From Streptomyces sp. NBC_01224 (GTDB lineage: Bacteria > Actinomycetota > Actinomycetes > Streptomycetales > Streptomycetaceae): DNA of 64,000 nt. Shown piece by piece: positions 46,826 to 57,007 of the stretch. A program made the translations under genes and the position numbers. The DNA lies in NCBI RefSeq assembly GCF_036002945.1, contig NZ_CP108529.1, positions 6,195,001 to 6,259,000 of the forward strand, read 5' to 3'. Below the pieces are notes generated by a model that was not told the DNA's origin, did no database searches, and was given only the letters and a program-made list of their open reading frames with translations. Position 1 is the stretch's first letter. Each line of letters starts with the position of its first letter.

Positions 46826-48154
46826 ATGGACGGCATGGACGGTACGCAGGGCACACAGGGAACGCAGGACCACGGCACGGCCCCCTACGGTGCGGCCGAC
46901 GCCGAGCGCTGGGACACCGAGCCGGACAAACGGCCCGGTCGTACCGCATTCCAGCGTGACCGCGCCCGAGTGCTGCACTCCGCCGCGCTGCGCCGGCTCG
47001 CCGGGAAGACCCAGGTCGTCACCCCCGGTACCCGCGGCCACGCCTGGGACGCCAGCCCGCGGACCCGGCTCACGCACTCCCTGGAATGCGCCCAGGTCGG
47101 CCGCGAACTCGGGGCGGCGCTCGGCTGCGACCCCGATCTGGTCGAGACGGCCTGCCTCGCCCATGACCTGGGCCACCCGCCGTTCGGACACAACGGGGAG
47201 CAGGCGCTCAACGACTTCGCGTCGGACTGCGGGGGCTTCGAGGGCAACGCCCAGTCGCTGCGCCTGCTGACCAGGCTCGAACCGAAGCGGTTCGTGCCCG
47301 ACACCCGGACCGGCGAGCTGGTCAGCGTCGGACTCAACCTGACCCGTGCCGCTCTGGACGCGGCCACCAAGTATCCGTGGCCGCGTGGCGGGCACCCCTT
47401 CGACCCCGGCTCGCCGAAATTCGGGGTGTACGAGGACGACCTGCCGGTCTTCGAGTGGGCCCGCCAGGGCGCCCCGAAGGACCGCAAGTGCTTCGAGGCC
47501 CAGGTCATGGACTGGTCCGACGACGTCGCGTACTCGGTGCACGACTTCGAGGACGGGCTGCACGCCGGGCACATCGACCCCAATTCTCTCTACGCCGAGC
47601 CTGAGCGGAACGAGATCTGGGCGGTCGCCATCGGCCGCTACGTCCCGGCGGACACCGATCCCGAGGAGCTGGCCGACGCTCTGGACCGGCTCATCGGCCA
47701 GGACTGGTGGCCGCACGGCTACGACGGATCCGCCGTCGCCCAGGCCCGGCTGAAGGACGCGACGAGTCAGCTGATCGGCCGGTTCTGTCTCGCCGCCGAG
47801 AGCAGCACCCGGCTGGCGTACGGGACGGGCCGACTCGGCCGGTACGGCGCCGAGCTCGTCGTCCCCCGCGAGGCACGCAACGAATGCGCCGTGCTCAAGG
47901 CGGTCGCCGACCGGTACGTCATGCAGCGCGCCGAGCAGGAGGCCATCCGCGCCGACCAGCGGATCGTCATCGCGGAACTGGCCGCCGCGCTGACCGCACG
48001 TGCCCCGGAGGGGCTGGAGCCGCAGTTCCGGGCGCTGTTCCACACCGCCCACGACGACAGGGCCCGCAAGCGGGTCCTGGTCGACCAGATCGCCGCCCTG
48101 ACCGACGCCTCCGCACGCTCCCTGCACGCATCGCTCACCGGCCGCCGCCGCTGA
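46826..48154 (+). CDS. dgt: Deoxyguanosinetriphosphate triphosphohydrolase-like HD protein
   Basis: This 442-aa enzyme shows the HD-domain ligands: His in SPRTRLTHSLECAQVG, the HD pair in CLAHDLGHPPFGHNGE, and Asp in QVMDWSDDVAYSVHDFEDG. It also has FEGNAQSLRLLTRLE, typical of dNTP triphosphohydrolases that cleave dNTPs to nucleoside and triphosphate. The N-terminal MDGMDGTQGTQGTQ is a short repeat. TACTGT 7 nt upstream of ATG suggests a leaderless transcript. It precedes the primase region in the same direction. Confidence 0.93.
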   Translation: MDGMDGTQGTQGTQDHGTAPYGAADAERWDTEPDKRPGRTAFQRDRARVLHSAALRRLAGKTQVVTPGTRGHAWDASPRTRLTHSLECAQVGRELGAALGCDPDLVETACLAHDLGHPPFGHNGEQALNDFASDCGGFEGNAQSLRLLTRLEPKRFVPDTRTGELVSVGLNLTRAALDAATKYPWPRGGHPFDPGSPKFGVYEDDLPVFEWARQGAPKDRKCFEAQVMDWSDDVAYSVHDFEDGLHAGHIDPNSLYAEPERNEIWAVAIGRYVPADTDPEELADALDRLIGQDWWPHGYDGSAVAQARLKDATSQLIGRFCLAAESSTRLAYGTGRLGRYGAELVVPREARNECAVLKAVADRYVMQRAEQEAIRADQRIVIAELAAALTARAPEGLEPQFRALFHTAHDDRARKRVLVDQIAALTDASARSLHASLTGRRR

Positions 48155-48336
48155 CCGGAGTCCCGTCCCCGGCCGCTCGTGTCCGCGAGCCGCACGGCGC
48201 GGTATCGACCGAGCCGCGCAGACCGGCCTGTGACCACTGGGTGTGACCTGATCGGTGTACACCCTCTTTCGCCATCACGCTGCGTGCGGGACGCTCGCAG
48301 TTGGGCCCCGCGCAGCAAGCACCGAGGAGGCATCAA

Positions 48337-49596
48337 GTGGTCGACGCACATCGGACGTTCGTCATCGTCGGCGGAGGACTGGCAGGAGCGAAGGCAGCCG
48401 AGACACTCCGGGCGGAAGGTTTCAGCGGCCGGGTGATCCTTCTCGGCGATGAACGCGACCATCCGTACGAACGGCCTCCGCTCTCCAAGGGCTATCTGAC
48501 CGGCAAGGAGGAACGGGAGAGCGTCTTCGTCCACGAGACCGCCTGGTACGCGAGCGCCGACATCGAGCTCCACCTGGGCCAGCCCGTCACCAGCCTCGAC
48601 CGGCAGGCCCGCTCCGTACAGCTCGGCGACGGCACCGTCGTCCACTACGACAAGCTGCTGCTCGCCACCGGGGCCGAGCCGCGCCGCCTCCCCATTCCGG
48701 GTACGGACCTGGCCGGAGTCCACCATTTGCGCCGTCTCGCCCATTCGGACCGGCTGCGCAACGTACTGGCCGCCCTCGGCCGCGACAACGGCCATCTGGT
48801 GATCGCCGGGGCCGGCTGGATCGGCCTGGAGGTCGCGGCGGCGGCGCGCGGTTACGGCGCCGAGGTCACCGTCGTCGAACCGGAGCCGACGCCACTGCAT
48901 CAGGTCGTCGGGCCCGAACTGGGCCAGATCTTCACCGATCTGCACCGCGACCACGGTGTCCGCTTCCACTTCGGCGTCCGCCTGACCGAGATCATCGGCC
49001 AGGACGGCCTGGTCCTCGCGGTCCGCACCGACGACGGCGAGGAGCACCCCGCCCACGACGTGCTCGCCGCGATCGGTGCCGCCCCCCGCACCGCCCTCGC
49101 CGAAGCCGCGGGGCTCGACATGGCCGCGCGCAAGGACGGCGGCGGCATCGCCGTCGACGCCTCCCTGCGCACCTGTGACCCGCACATCTTCGCGGCCGGT
49201 GACGTCGCCAACGTGGCCCATCCGCTGCTCGGCGCCCGGCTGCGCGTGGAGCACTGGGCGAACGCGCTGAACAGTGGCCCGGCCGCGGCCCGCGCCATGC
49301 TCGGCAAGGACGTCAGCTACGACCGGGTGCCGTACTTCTTCTCCGACCAGTACGATCTCGGCCTCGAATACTCGGGCTGGGCGCCGCCGGGCAGCTACGA
49401 CCAGGTGGTCATCCGCGGCGATGCGGGGAAGCGCGAATTCATCGCCTTCTGGCTGAAGGACCGCCGGGTACTGGCCGGGATGAACGTCAACGTGTGGGAC
49501 GTCACCGAGACCGTGCAGAAGCTGATCCGGTCCGGCCGACAGGTCGACCCGGACGCGCTGGCGGACCCGTCGGTACCGCTGGTCTCCCTGGACTGA
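48337..49596 (+). CDS. Ferredoxin reductase-type FAD/NAD(P) oxidoreductase
   Basis: GTG 48337 lies 6 nt after GAGGAGG; the product is 419 aa. It has two Rossmann dinucleotide sites (FVIVGGGLAGAKAAETLRAEG for FAD; LVIAGAGWIGLEVAAAARGYG for NAD), the LLLATGAEPR motif and TCDPHIFAAGDVAN (FAD second motif). The C-terminal ferredoxin-reductase domain (RVPYFFSDQYDLGLEYSGW) matches rhodocoxin/putidaredoxin reductases that feed electrons to ferredoxins for P450s. No ferredoxin or P450 is adjacent, so its partner is elsewhere. Confidence 0.93.
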   Translation: MVDAHRTFVIVGGGLAGAKAAETLRAEGFSGRVILLGDERDHPYERPPLSKGYLTGKEERESVFVHETAWYASADIELHLGQPVTSLDRQARSVQLGDGTVVHYDKLLLATGAEPRRLPIPGTDLAGVHHLRRLAHSDRLRNVLAALGRDNGHLVIAGAGWIGLEVAAAARGYGAEVTVVEPEPTPLHQVVGPELGQIFTDLHRDHGVRFHFGVRLTEIIGQDGLVLAVRTDDGEEHPAHDVLAAIGAAPRTALAEAAGLDMAARKDGGGIAVDASLRTCDPHIFAAGDVANVAHPLLGARLRVEHWANALNSGPAAARAMLGKDVSYDRVPYFFSDQYDLGLEYSGWAPPGSYDQVVIRGDAGKREFIAFWLKDRRVLAGMNVNVWDVTETVQKLIRSGRQVDPDALADPSVPLVSLD

Positions 49597-49741
49597 GCCG
49601 AGCCGGGCCGGCCGTTCCGCCGGGTGGCCCCGGACGGGACGGCTCAGCCGTACGGCACCCGCCAGGCGTCCTCGCCGCCGGGTTCCACGGATCACATCGC
49701 CGCGCGGCACAGCTGTCGCACCCCACCCGTAGACTTCACCC

Positions 49742-51649
49742 GTGGCAGGCAGGATCAATGACGACGATGTGAAGGCGGTACGGGACGCGGTCCCGATCGA
49801 CGCCGTCGTTTCCGAGTATCTCCAGCTGCGCAACGCCGGCGGTGGCAACCTCAAGGGCCTCTGCCCGTTCCACGACGAGAAGTCCCCCTCCTTCCAGGTC
49901 AGCCCGAGCAAGGGTCTCTTCCACTGCTTCGGCTGCCAGGAGGGCGGCGACACGATCGCCTTCGTGATGAAGATCGACCATCTCTCGTTCTCCGAGACGG
50001 TCGAGCGGCTCGCCGCCAAGGCGGGCATCACCCTGCGGTACGAGGAGGGCGGGTACAACCCCTCCCACCAGCGCGGTGAGCGCATCCGGCTGGTCGAGGC
50101 GCACAAGGTGGCGGCCCAGTTCTATGTCGAGCAGCTGGACAGCCCCGAGGCCGAGATCGGCCGGAAGTTCCTTGCCGAGCGCGGCTTCGACCAGGCGGCG
50201 GCCGCCCATTTCGGCGTCGGCTACAGCCCGGCCGGCTGGGACCACCTCACCCGCTATCTGCGCGGCAAGGGCTTCAGCGACAAGGAGCTGATCACCTCCG
50301 GCCTCTCCCAGGACGGCAGGCGCGGCCCCATCGACCGATTCCGCGGCCGGCTGATGTGGCCGATCAGCGACACCTCCGGCGATGTCGTCGGCTTCGGCGC
50401 CCGCAAGCTGCGCGACGACGACAACGGACCGAAGTACCTCAACACCCCCGAGACCGCGATCTACAAGAAGTCCCAGGTGCTGTACGGCATCGACCTGGCG
50501 AAGAAGGACATCGCGAAGGCCAGCCGGGCCGTGGTCGTCGAGGGCTACACCGACGTCATGGCCTGCCATCTCGCCGGGATCACCACCGCCATCGCCACCT
50601 GCGGTACGGCCTTCGGCGGCGACCACATCAAGATCCTGCGCCGCCTCCTGATGGACAACGGCAGCGCCCGGGTGATCTTCACCTTCGACGGTGACGCGGC
50701 CGGGCAGAAGGCCGCCCTGCGCGCCTTCGAGGACGACCAGAAGTTCGCCGCCGAGACGTACATCGCGATCGCCCCGGACAACATGGACCCGTGCGATCTG
50801 CGCCTGGCCAAGGGGGACGAGGCCGTCCGGGACCTGGTCGAACCCCGTACCCCGCTCTTCGAGTTCGCGCTCCGCAAGATCGTCGGCCGATACGACCTGG
50901 AGACCCCGGCGGGCCGCGCCGCCGCGCTCGACGAGGCGGCACCGGTCGTCGCCAAGATCAAGACGGGCAGCGTGCAGCGCGAGGTGGCCGTCCAGCTGGC
51001 CGGCTTCGTCGGCATCCTGGACCAGGAGTACGTCGTGCACCGGGTCAACCAGCTCGCCCAGTGGGCCCGCGGGCGGGGCGACCGGCGAGGACCGGAGCCC
51101 GCCTCCTCCCGTGCCGGCGCGCAGCACCAGCAGGTCCGGGCCGCCGCCGCCCCCTCCGGCCCCGCGCTCAACCTCCGCAGCCCGGCGCACCGCACCGAGC
51201 GCGAGCTGCTCAAGCTCGCCCTGCAGAAACCCGCCCTCGTCGCACCGGCCTTCGATGCCTACGGGGCCGATGAGTTCACCGCCCCGCCGTACGCTGCGGT
51301 CCGGCAGTGCATCGCGGAGGCGGGCGGCGCCGAGATGGGTGTCCCGGAGACCCGCGAGTATCTGGTCCAGGTGCTCGACGCGACCCCCAACGACACGGTG
51401 CGCAAGCTGGTCACCGAGCTGGCGGTCGAGGTCTTCCACGGCAAGACCATCGACGAGACCTACGCGGGCATGCAGCTCGTCCAGGTCCGGCTGCGCGCCG
51501 TCGACCGCCGGATCAACGACGTACAGGGCAGCCTCGCCCGGCTCGGCAGCAATGTCGCCCCGGACCACCTCGCGGCCGCGCAGAACGAGGTCTGGGTGCT
51601 CCAGCAGTACGCCCAGGCCCTGCGCAACAACGGCGCCGACGCGCTCTGA
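49742..51649 (+). CDS. dnaG: DNA primase
   Basis: This 635-aa protein starts at GTG 49742 (MAGRINDDDVKAVRDAVPIDAVVSEYL). It has the zinc-binding domain with C-P-F-H and C-F-G-C ligands (GLCPFHDEKSPSF ... FHCFGCQEGGD), the primase core with EGYTDVMACHLAG (TOPRIM Glu) and FTFDGDAAGQKAA (DxD region), and a C-terminal helicase-interaction domain after about residue 440. It synthesises RNA primers at the replication fork. TAGACT 6 nt upstream suggests a leaderless mRNA. The sigma factor gene follows after 274 bp. Confidence 0.97.
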   Translation: MAGRINDDDVKAVRDAVPIDAVVSEYLQLRNAGGGNLKGLCPFHDEKSPSFQVSPSKGLFHCFGCQEGGDTIAFVMKIDHLSFSETVERLAAKAGITLRYEEGGYNPSHQRGERIRLVEAHKVAAQFYVEQLDSPEAEIGRKFLAERGFDQAAAAHFGVGYSPAGWDHLTRYLRGKGFSDKELITSGLSQDGRRGPIDRFRGRLMWPISDTSGDVVGFGARKLRDDDNGPKYLNTPETAIYKKSQVLYGIDLAKKDIAKASRAVVVEGYTDVMACHLAGITTAIATCGTAFGGDHIKILRRLLMDNGSARVIFTFDGDAAGQKAALRAFEDDQKFAAETYIAIAPDNMDPCDLRLAKGDEAVRDLVEPRTPLFEFALRKIVGRYDLETPAGRAAALDEAAPVVAKIKTGSVQREVAVQLAGFVGILDQEYVVHRVNQLAQWARGRGDRRGPEPASSRAGAQHQQVRAAAAPSGPALNLRSPAHRTERELLKLALQKPALVAPAFDAYGADEFTAPPYAAVRQCIAEAGGAEMGVPETREYLVQVLDATPNDTVRKLVTELAVEVFHGKTIDETYAGMQLVQVRLRAVDRRINDVQGSLARLGSNVAPDHLAAAQNEVWVLQQYAQALRNNGADAL

Positions 51650-51923
51650 CGCGAGGTTCCGGCGCCGCGCCCCGGGAGGGCCCACCGGGTCCGCCCGGTC
51701 GCCGCTGCGTCCTCGATCGCCGGGCGGGCTCGAAAAACCGCCCCGTTCCCGTAACCGCTCGGTCACGGACCGGACTCAGAAAGTCCCCGCACGCCCCTCG
51801 TGGCAGCGATGTGTCTTCCCCCACACTGGGGGGCGGTGCCTGAGTCATCGGAGCGCGGCCGGCCCACCGAACGGTGGTCCTCCATCCCCGCGATCCGGCA
51901 GCGATCACCTGGAGGTCGCCCCC

Positions 51924-53027
51924 GTGCAGACCCGGACCCTGACCGAAACCGAGCATGTCTCGGCCATACCCGCGCAGAACCGGGCCGTGCATCATCCGGA
52001 GGCCGCGGTGGAGCCGCAGACACCGTCCGACCCACCCGACCCACCCGAGACACTCATGGAGGAGCTGCCCCAGGCGCCCGAAACGCCGGAGCCGCGAGGC
52101 CGCCCGGAGACCGCCGGCCCGTCCTCCGATCTCTTCCGCCAGTATCTGCGGGAGATCGGCCGGATTCCGCTGCTCACCGCCGCCGACGAGGTGGAGCTCG
52201 CCCGCCGCGTCGAGGCCGGTCTCTTCGCCGAGGAACGACTCGCGAGCACCCCGGACCCGGACACCCGACTGGCTGTCGATCTCGACCGGTTGGTGGTCAT
52301 GGGGCGGATGGCGAAGCGCCGTCTCATCGAGGCCAACCTCCGCCTCGTCGTCTCCGTCGCCAAACGCTATGTCGGCCGCGGGCTGACCATGCTCGATCTG
52401 GTCCAGGAGGGAAACCTCGGACTGATCAGGGCGGTCGAGAAGTTCGACTACGCCCGGGGCTACAAGTTCTCGACGTACGCGACCTGGTGGATCCGGCAGG
52501 CCATGTCCCGCGCCCTCGCCGACCAGGCGCGGACCATACGGGTTCCGGTCCATGTCGTCGAACTGATCAACCGCGTCGTACGGGTCCAACGCCGGATGCT
52601 CCAGGAGCGCGGCTACGAGCCGACGCCCGAGGAGGTGGCCGACCAGCTCGATCTCACCCCGGAACGGGTCGGCGAAGTCCTGCGGCTCGCCCAGGAACCC
52701 GTCTCGCTGCACGCCCCGGTCGGCGAGGAGGAGGACGTCGCCCTCGGTGACCTGATCGAGGACGGTGACGCCGCTTCCCCGGTCGAGTCAGCCGCGTTCC
52801 TGCTGCTGCGTGAGCATCTGGAAGCGGTGCTCTCCACTCTGAACGAGCGTGAGCGAAAGGTGGTTCAGCTGCGCTACGGGCTGGCCGACGGGCGGCCCCG
52901 CACACTCGAGGAGATAGGCAGGATCTTCGGCGTGACACGCGAACGCATCCGCCAGATCGAGTCCAAGACCCTCAACAAGCTGCGGGACCACGCCTTCGCC
53001 GACCAGCTTCGCGGCTACCTCGACTGA
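51924..53027 (+). CDS. hrdA: Primary-type sigma factor HrdA-like
   Basis: GTG 51924 follows GGAGG by 8 nt; the product is 367 aa. A variable N-terminus rich in Pro/Glu precedes region 1.2 (SSDLFRQYLREIGRIPLLTAADEVELARRVEAGLFAEE), region 2 (NLRLVVSVAKRYVGRGLTMLDLVQEGNLGLIRAVEKFDYARGYKFSTYATWWIRQAMSRALADQARTIRVPVH), region 3 (RRMLQERGYEPTPEEVADQL) and region 4 (ERERKVVQLRYGL ... GVTRERIRQIESKTLNKLR). It belongs to sigma-70 group 1/2. I name it hrdA because, from memory, hrdA follows dnaG in S. coelicolor; hrdC or hrdD would look similar. Confidence 0.88.
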   Translation: MQTRTLTETEHVSAIPAQNRAVHHPEAAVEPQTPSDPPDPPETLMEELPQAPETPEPRGRPETAGPSSDLFRQYLREIGRIPLLTAADEVELARRVEAGLFAEERLASTPDPDTRLAVDLDRLVVMGRMAKRRLIEANLRLVVSVAKRYVGRGLTMLDLVQEGNLGLIRAVEKFDYARGYKFSTYATWWIRQAMSRALADQARTIRVPVHVVELINRVVRVQRRMLQERGYEPTPEEVADQLDLTPERVGEVLRLAQEPVSLHAPVGEEEDVALGDLIEDGDAASPVESAAFLLLREHLEAVLSTLNERERKVVQLRYGLADGRPRTLEEIGRIFGVTRERIRQIESKTLNKLRDHAFADQLRGYLD

Positions 53028-53120
53028 CCCCGCGGGGACGCCGGGCCGTACGGGCACCGCCGGTGGACCGGCCGGGTCGCCACCTCGCCCGTGAGCGCGG
53101 CCCGGTCCGGCCCGAAGAAA

Positions 53121-53158
53121 GGAGGGCCCGCACCGCCGGCCGGCGGTGCGGGCCCTCC
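53121..53158. terminator. 38-bp perfect palindrome between convergent genes
   Basis: The sequence from GGAGGGCCCGCACCG to its exact complement forms a bidirectional terminator between hrdA (plus) and the ABC exporter pair (minus), which ends 16 bp further on. Confidence 0.88.
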
Positions 53159-53173
53159 TCATGCGGGGACTGC

Positions 53174-55105
53174 TTAGTCGACCTCGGCGACCGCCTGCGC
53201 GAACTGCGCCGAATACAGCCGGGCGTACGCGCCCTCGGCATCCAGCAGTTCGTCGTGCGTGCCCTGTTCGACGATCGAGCCGTTCTCCATCACCAGGATG
53301 ACGTCGGCATCCCGGATGGTGGAGAGCCGGTGCGCGATCACAAAGCTCGTACGACCGTGCGCCAGGCGCGCCATCGCCTTCTGGATCAGCACCTCGGTAC
53401 GGGTGTCGACGGAGCTGGTCGCCTCGTCGAGCACCAGGATCACCGGGTCGGACAGGAACGCCCGCGCGATGGTGATCAGCTGCTTCTCGCCCGCGCTGAC
53501 GCCGGAGCCCTCGTCGTCGATCACCGTGTCGTAGCCGTCCGGCAGGGTGCGGATGAAACGGTCGGCGTGGGCTGCCTTCGCCGCCTCCTCGATCTCCTCC
53601 CGGGTGACCTCGCGCGAAGCGCCGTACGCGATGTTCTCCGCTATCGACCCGCCGAACAGCCAGGTGTCCTGGAGGACCATGCCGATTCCCGACCGCAGGT
53701 CGTCGCGCGACATCTTCGCCACGTCGACCCCGTCGAGGGTGATCCGTCCGCCCGTCACCTCGTAGAAGCGCATCAGGAGATTGACGAGCGTGGTCTTGCC
53801 CGCGCCGGTCGGGCCGACGATCGCGACCGTGTGGCCCGGCTCGACGTTCAGCGAGAGGTCCTCGATGAGCGGCTTCTCCGGGTCGTAGCGGAACGACACC
53901 TTCTCCAGCGAGACGCTGCCCCGCAGCTCCTCGGGGTGCTCGCCGGTACCCGGCGCGGGGTCGGCGCCCTGCTCCTCGGCGTCCAGCAGCTCGAAGATGC
54001 GCTCGGCCGACGCGACGCCCGACTGCACCAGGTTCGCCATCGAGGCGACCTGGGTCAGCGGCATCGAGAACTGCCGCGAGTACTGGATGAAGGCCTGCAC
54101 ATCACCGATCGACAGCGAACCCGAAGCGACCCGCAGACCACCGACGACGGCGATCAGCACATAGTTCAGGTTGGAGACGAACATCATCAGCGGCTGCATG
54201 ATCCCGCTGTTGAACTGCGCCTTGAAACCGGCCTCGTACAGCGCCTCGTTCTGCTCGGCGAAGTCCTTCGCGGACTCCTCCTGGCGGCCGAAGACCTTCA
54301 CCAGGGTGTGCCCGGTGTACATCTCCTCGATATGGGCGTTGAGCTTGCCCGTCACCTTCCACTGCTGCACGAACTGCGGCTGGGACCGCTTGCCGACCTT
54401 CGTGGCCACGACCACCGAGAGCGGCACCGTCACCAGCGCGACCAGCGCCAGCAGCGGCGAGACCCAGAACATCATGATCAGTACGCCGACGATGGTGAGC
54501 AGGGAGTTGATGAGCTGGCCCGTCGTCTGCTGCATCGTCTGCGAGATGTTGTCGATGTCGTTCGTCGCCCGGCTGAGCACCTCGCCGCGCTTGGCCCGGT
54601 CGAAGTAGGACAGCGGCAGCCGCGACAGCTTCGTCTGGATGTCCTCGCGCAGCTGGAACACGATCCGGTTGATGATCCGGATCGACAGCCGCGTCGCCAC
54701 CAGCATCAGTAGCCCGGCACCGACGTAGACCGCCAGTGCCACCAGCAGTACGTCACCCACCGCACCGAAGTCGATGCCGTGACCCGGTGTGAAATCCACC
54801 CCGGAGAGCATGTCGGCGAGGCCGCTGTTGGTCCTGCGCAGGCCCTCGACGGCCTGTTCCTTGGTCGTTCCCTCCGGCATGCTCCGGCCGATGACCCCGG
54901 CGAACACCAGGTCGGTCGCCCTGCCGAGGATCTTCGGTCCGACCACCGACAGGCCGACGCTCAGCACACAGGCCGCCAGCATCACGTACAGCGGGGTCTT
55001 CTCCGCGGCGAAGCGCTTCAGCAGCCGCTTCGATGACCCCTTGAAGTCCATGGACCGGTCGGTCGGCGCCCCGCCCGCCATCATGCGTCCGCCAGGCCCG
55101 GCCAT
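53174..55105 (-). CDS. ABC exporter half-transporter, second subunit
   Basis: This 643-aa protein has a six-helix type-1 exporter domain followed by an ATPase domain: Walker A GPTGAGKTT, Q-loop, signature GVSAGEKQLITIARAFL, Walker B ILVLDEATSSVDTRTE, H-loop VIAHRLST. The signature reads SAGEK rather than LSGGQ, a common degenerate form in heterodimers. Its ATG overlaps the stop of the upstream half-transporter by one base (TAATG), so both form one heterodimer. It resembles multidrug exporters (LmrCD/TmrAB-like). Substrate unknown. Confidence 0.92.
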   Translation of the reverse strand: MAGPGGRMMAGGAPTDRSMDFKGSSKRLLKRFAAEKTPLYVMLAACVLSVGLSVVGPKILGRATDLVFAGVIGRSMPEGTTKEQAVEGLRRTNSGLADMLSGVDFTPGHGIDFGAVGDVLLVALAVYVGAGLLMLVATRLSIRIINRIVFQLREDIQTKLSRLPLSYFDRAKRGEVLSRATNDIDNISQTMQQTTGQLINSLLTIVGVLIMMFWVSPLLALVALVTVPLSVVVATKVGKRSQPQFVQQWKVTGKLNAHIEEMYTGHTLVKVFGRQEESAKDFAEQNEALYEAGFKAQFNSGIMQPLMMFVSNLNYVLIAVVGGLRVASGSLSIGDVQAFIQYSRQFSMPLTQVASMANLVQSGVASAERIFELLDAEEQGADPAPGTGEHPEELRGSVSLEKVSFRYDPEKPLIEDLSLNVEPGHTVAIVGPTGAGKTTLVNLLMRFYEVTGGRITLDGVDVAKMSRDDLRSGIGMVLQDTWLFGGSIAENIAYGASREVTREEIEEAAKAAHADRFIRTLPDGYDTVIDDEGSGVSAGEKQLITIARAFLSDPVILVLDEATSSVDTRTEVLIQKAMARLAHGRTSFVIAHRLSTIRDADVILVMENGSIVEQGTHDELLDAEGAYARLYSAQFAQAVAEVD

Positions 55106-56838
55106 TACGCGGCCTCCGCTTCCGTCAGCTGGGAGAGCACGATCTCCCGGTACGTGTCATTGCCGTCCATCAGCTCGTGATGGGTGCCGGAGCCGACGAC
55201 CCGGCCCTCGTCCAGCACCAGGATCCGGTCGGCGTCACGGATGGTGGACACCCGCTGCGCCACGATCACCACGGTGGCCTCGGCCGTCTCCTGCGAGAGC
55301 GCCCCGCGCAGTGCGGCGTCGGTCGCATAGTCGAGCGCGGAGAACGAGTCGTCGAAGAGGTAGATCTCCGGCCGCTGCACCAGTGTCCTGGCGATCGCCA
55401 GACGTTGCCGCTGTCCGCCGGAGACATTGGTGCCGCCCTGCGCGATCGGCGCGTGCAGGCCGTGTTCCAGCGCCTCGACGAACTCCTTGGCCTGCGCGAC
55501 CTCCAGCGCGTGCCACAGCTCCTCGTCGGTGGCGTCCGGGTTTCCGTACCGCAGATTCGTCGCGACCGTCCCGGAGAACAGATACGGCTTCTGCGGAACG
55601 AGACTCACGGTCTTCGCCAGCAGCGCCGGCTCCAGCGTCCGTACGTCCGTGCCGTCGACCAGTACCTGGCCGTCCGTCACATCGAACAGCCGCGGTACGA
55701 GTCCGAGCAGCGTCGACTTGCCGCTGCCCGTCGACCCGATGATCGCGGTGGTCTCGCCGGGACGGGCCACCAGATCCACCGACCGCAGCACCGGCTCCTC
55801 GGCGCCCGGGTAACGGAAGTCCGCGCCGCGGACCTCCAGATGACCATGGGCGCGCAGCTCGCTGATCGGCTTGACCGGCGGCACCACGCTCGACTCGGTC
55901 TCCAGGACCTCCTGGATGCGCTCGGCGCAGACCTCGGCGCGCGGCACCATCATGAACATGAAGGTGGCCATCATCACCGACATGACGATCTGCATCAGAT
56001 AGGCGAGGAACGCGGTCAGCGCACCGATCTCCATGCCGCCGCTGTCGATGCGGTGGGCACCGAACCAGACCACGGCGATCGAGGACACATTCACAACCGT
56101 CATCACGGTCGGGAACATCAGCGCCATCAGCCGGCCCGTGGACAGCGCCACATCGGTCAGCTCGTTGTTCGCGCCGCGGAAACGCTCCTCCTCGTAACGG
56201 TCACGGACGAAGGCGCGGATCACGCGGTTGCCGGTGATCTGCTCGCGCAGCACCCGGTTCACGGTGTCGACCCGTTCCTGCATGGTGCGGAACAGCGGCC
56301 GCATCCGCTTGACGATCAGGCTCACCGCGATGCCGAGCACCGGTACCACCGCGAGCAGCACGGCCGAAAGCGGGACGTCCTGGCCGAGCGCCATGATGAT
56401 GCCGCCGACGCACATGATCGGTGCCGACACCATCAGGGTGAACGTCATCAGCACGAGCATCTGGACCTGCTGGACATCATTGGTTGTACGTGTGATCAGC
56501 GAGGGTGCGCCGAACCGCCCGACCTCACGCGCCGAGAACGACTGCACCCGGTCGAAGACCGACGCCCGGACATCACGGCCGAGGGCGGACGCCGTGCGGG
56601 CGCCGTAGTAGACGGCCCCCATGTTGCAGACCACCTGGGCGATGCTGACGGCGATCATGATGCCGCCGAACTCCAGGATGTAGCCCGTGTCCCCCTTGAC
56701 GACACCGCTGTCGATGATGTCGGCGTTCAGGGTGGGCAGATAGAGGGTGGCGCAGGTCTGCAGGAGTTGAAGGAGGACCAGGAGCAGGATGGGTTTCTTG
56801 TACGGACCGAGATAGGCCCGCAGGAGTTTTATGAGCAC
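55105..56838 (-). CDS. ABC exporter half-transporter, first subunit
   Basis: I start at GTG 56838 (VLIKLLRAYLGPYKKPILLL) with GAGAG upstream; the frame to 56889 is unsupported. The 577-aa protein has six helices and an ATPase with Walker A GSTGSGKST, signature NVSGGQRQRLAIARTLV, and IYLFDDSFSALDYATD as Walker B. In that last motif the catalytic Glu is replaced by Asp (FDDS). The usual heterodimer pattern therefore applies: this subunit likely contributes the degenerate site, and the next gene the consensus one. Confidence 0.9.
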   Translation of the reverse strand: MLIKLLRAYLGPYKKPILLLVLLQLLQTCATLYLPTLNADIIDSGVVKGDTGYILEFGGIMIAVSIAQVVCNMGAVYYGARTASALGRDVRASVFDRVQSFSAREVGRFGAPSLITRTTNDVQQVQMLVLMTFTLMVSAPIMCVGGIIMALGQDVPLSAVLLAVVPVLGIAVSLIVKRMRPLFRTMQERVDTVNRVLREQITGNRVIRAFVRDRYEEERFRGANNELTDVALSTGRLMALMFPTVMTVVNVSSIAVVWFGAHRIDSGGMEIGALTAFLAYLMQIVMSVMMATFMFMMVPRAEVCAERIQEVLETESSVVPPVKPISELRAHGHLEVRGADFRYPGAEEPVLRSVDLVARPGETTAIIGSTGSGKSTLLGLVPRLFDVTDGQVLVDGTDVRTLEPALLAKTVSLVPQKPYLFSGTVATNLRYGNPDATDEELWHALEVAQAKEFVEALEHGLHAPIAQGGTNVSGGQRQRLAIARTLVQRPEIYLFDDSFSALDYATDAALRGALSQETAEATVVIVAQRVSTIRDADRILVLDEGRVVGSGTHHELMDGNDTYREIVLSQLTEAEAA

Positions 56839-57007
56839 GCGTGTCTCTCGGAGTCGGCAGAGGTCGGGAGACGACCCATTTTCCGGCACCCCCGACGGGG
56901 ACTGCGAACGATTTTATTCAAGACCAGGTCAAAAAAAAGACCGAGTACACATGTGGAAGATCGATCTCCGTCAGGTGTACCCGGTCATGTCACGCAGGGT
57001 GGCCGGC

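Noticed and set aside
50691..51923. Long N-terminal extension of the sigma factor overlapping dnaG
   Set aside because: The overlapping part is an Arg/Ser/Pro-rich shadow of dnaG; GGAGG and GTG 51924 mark the true start.
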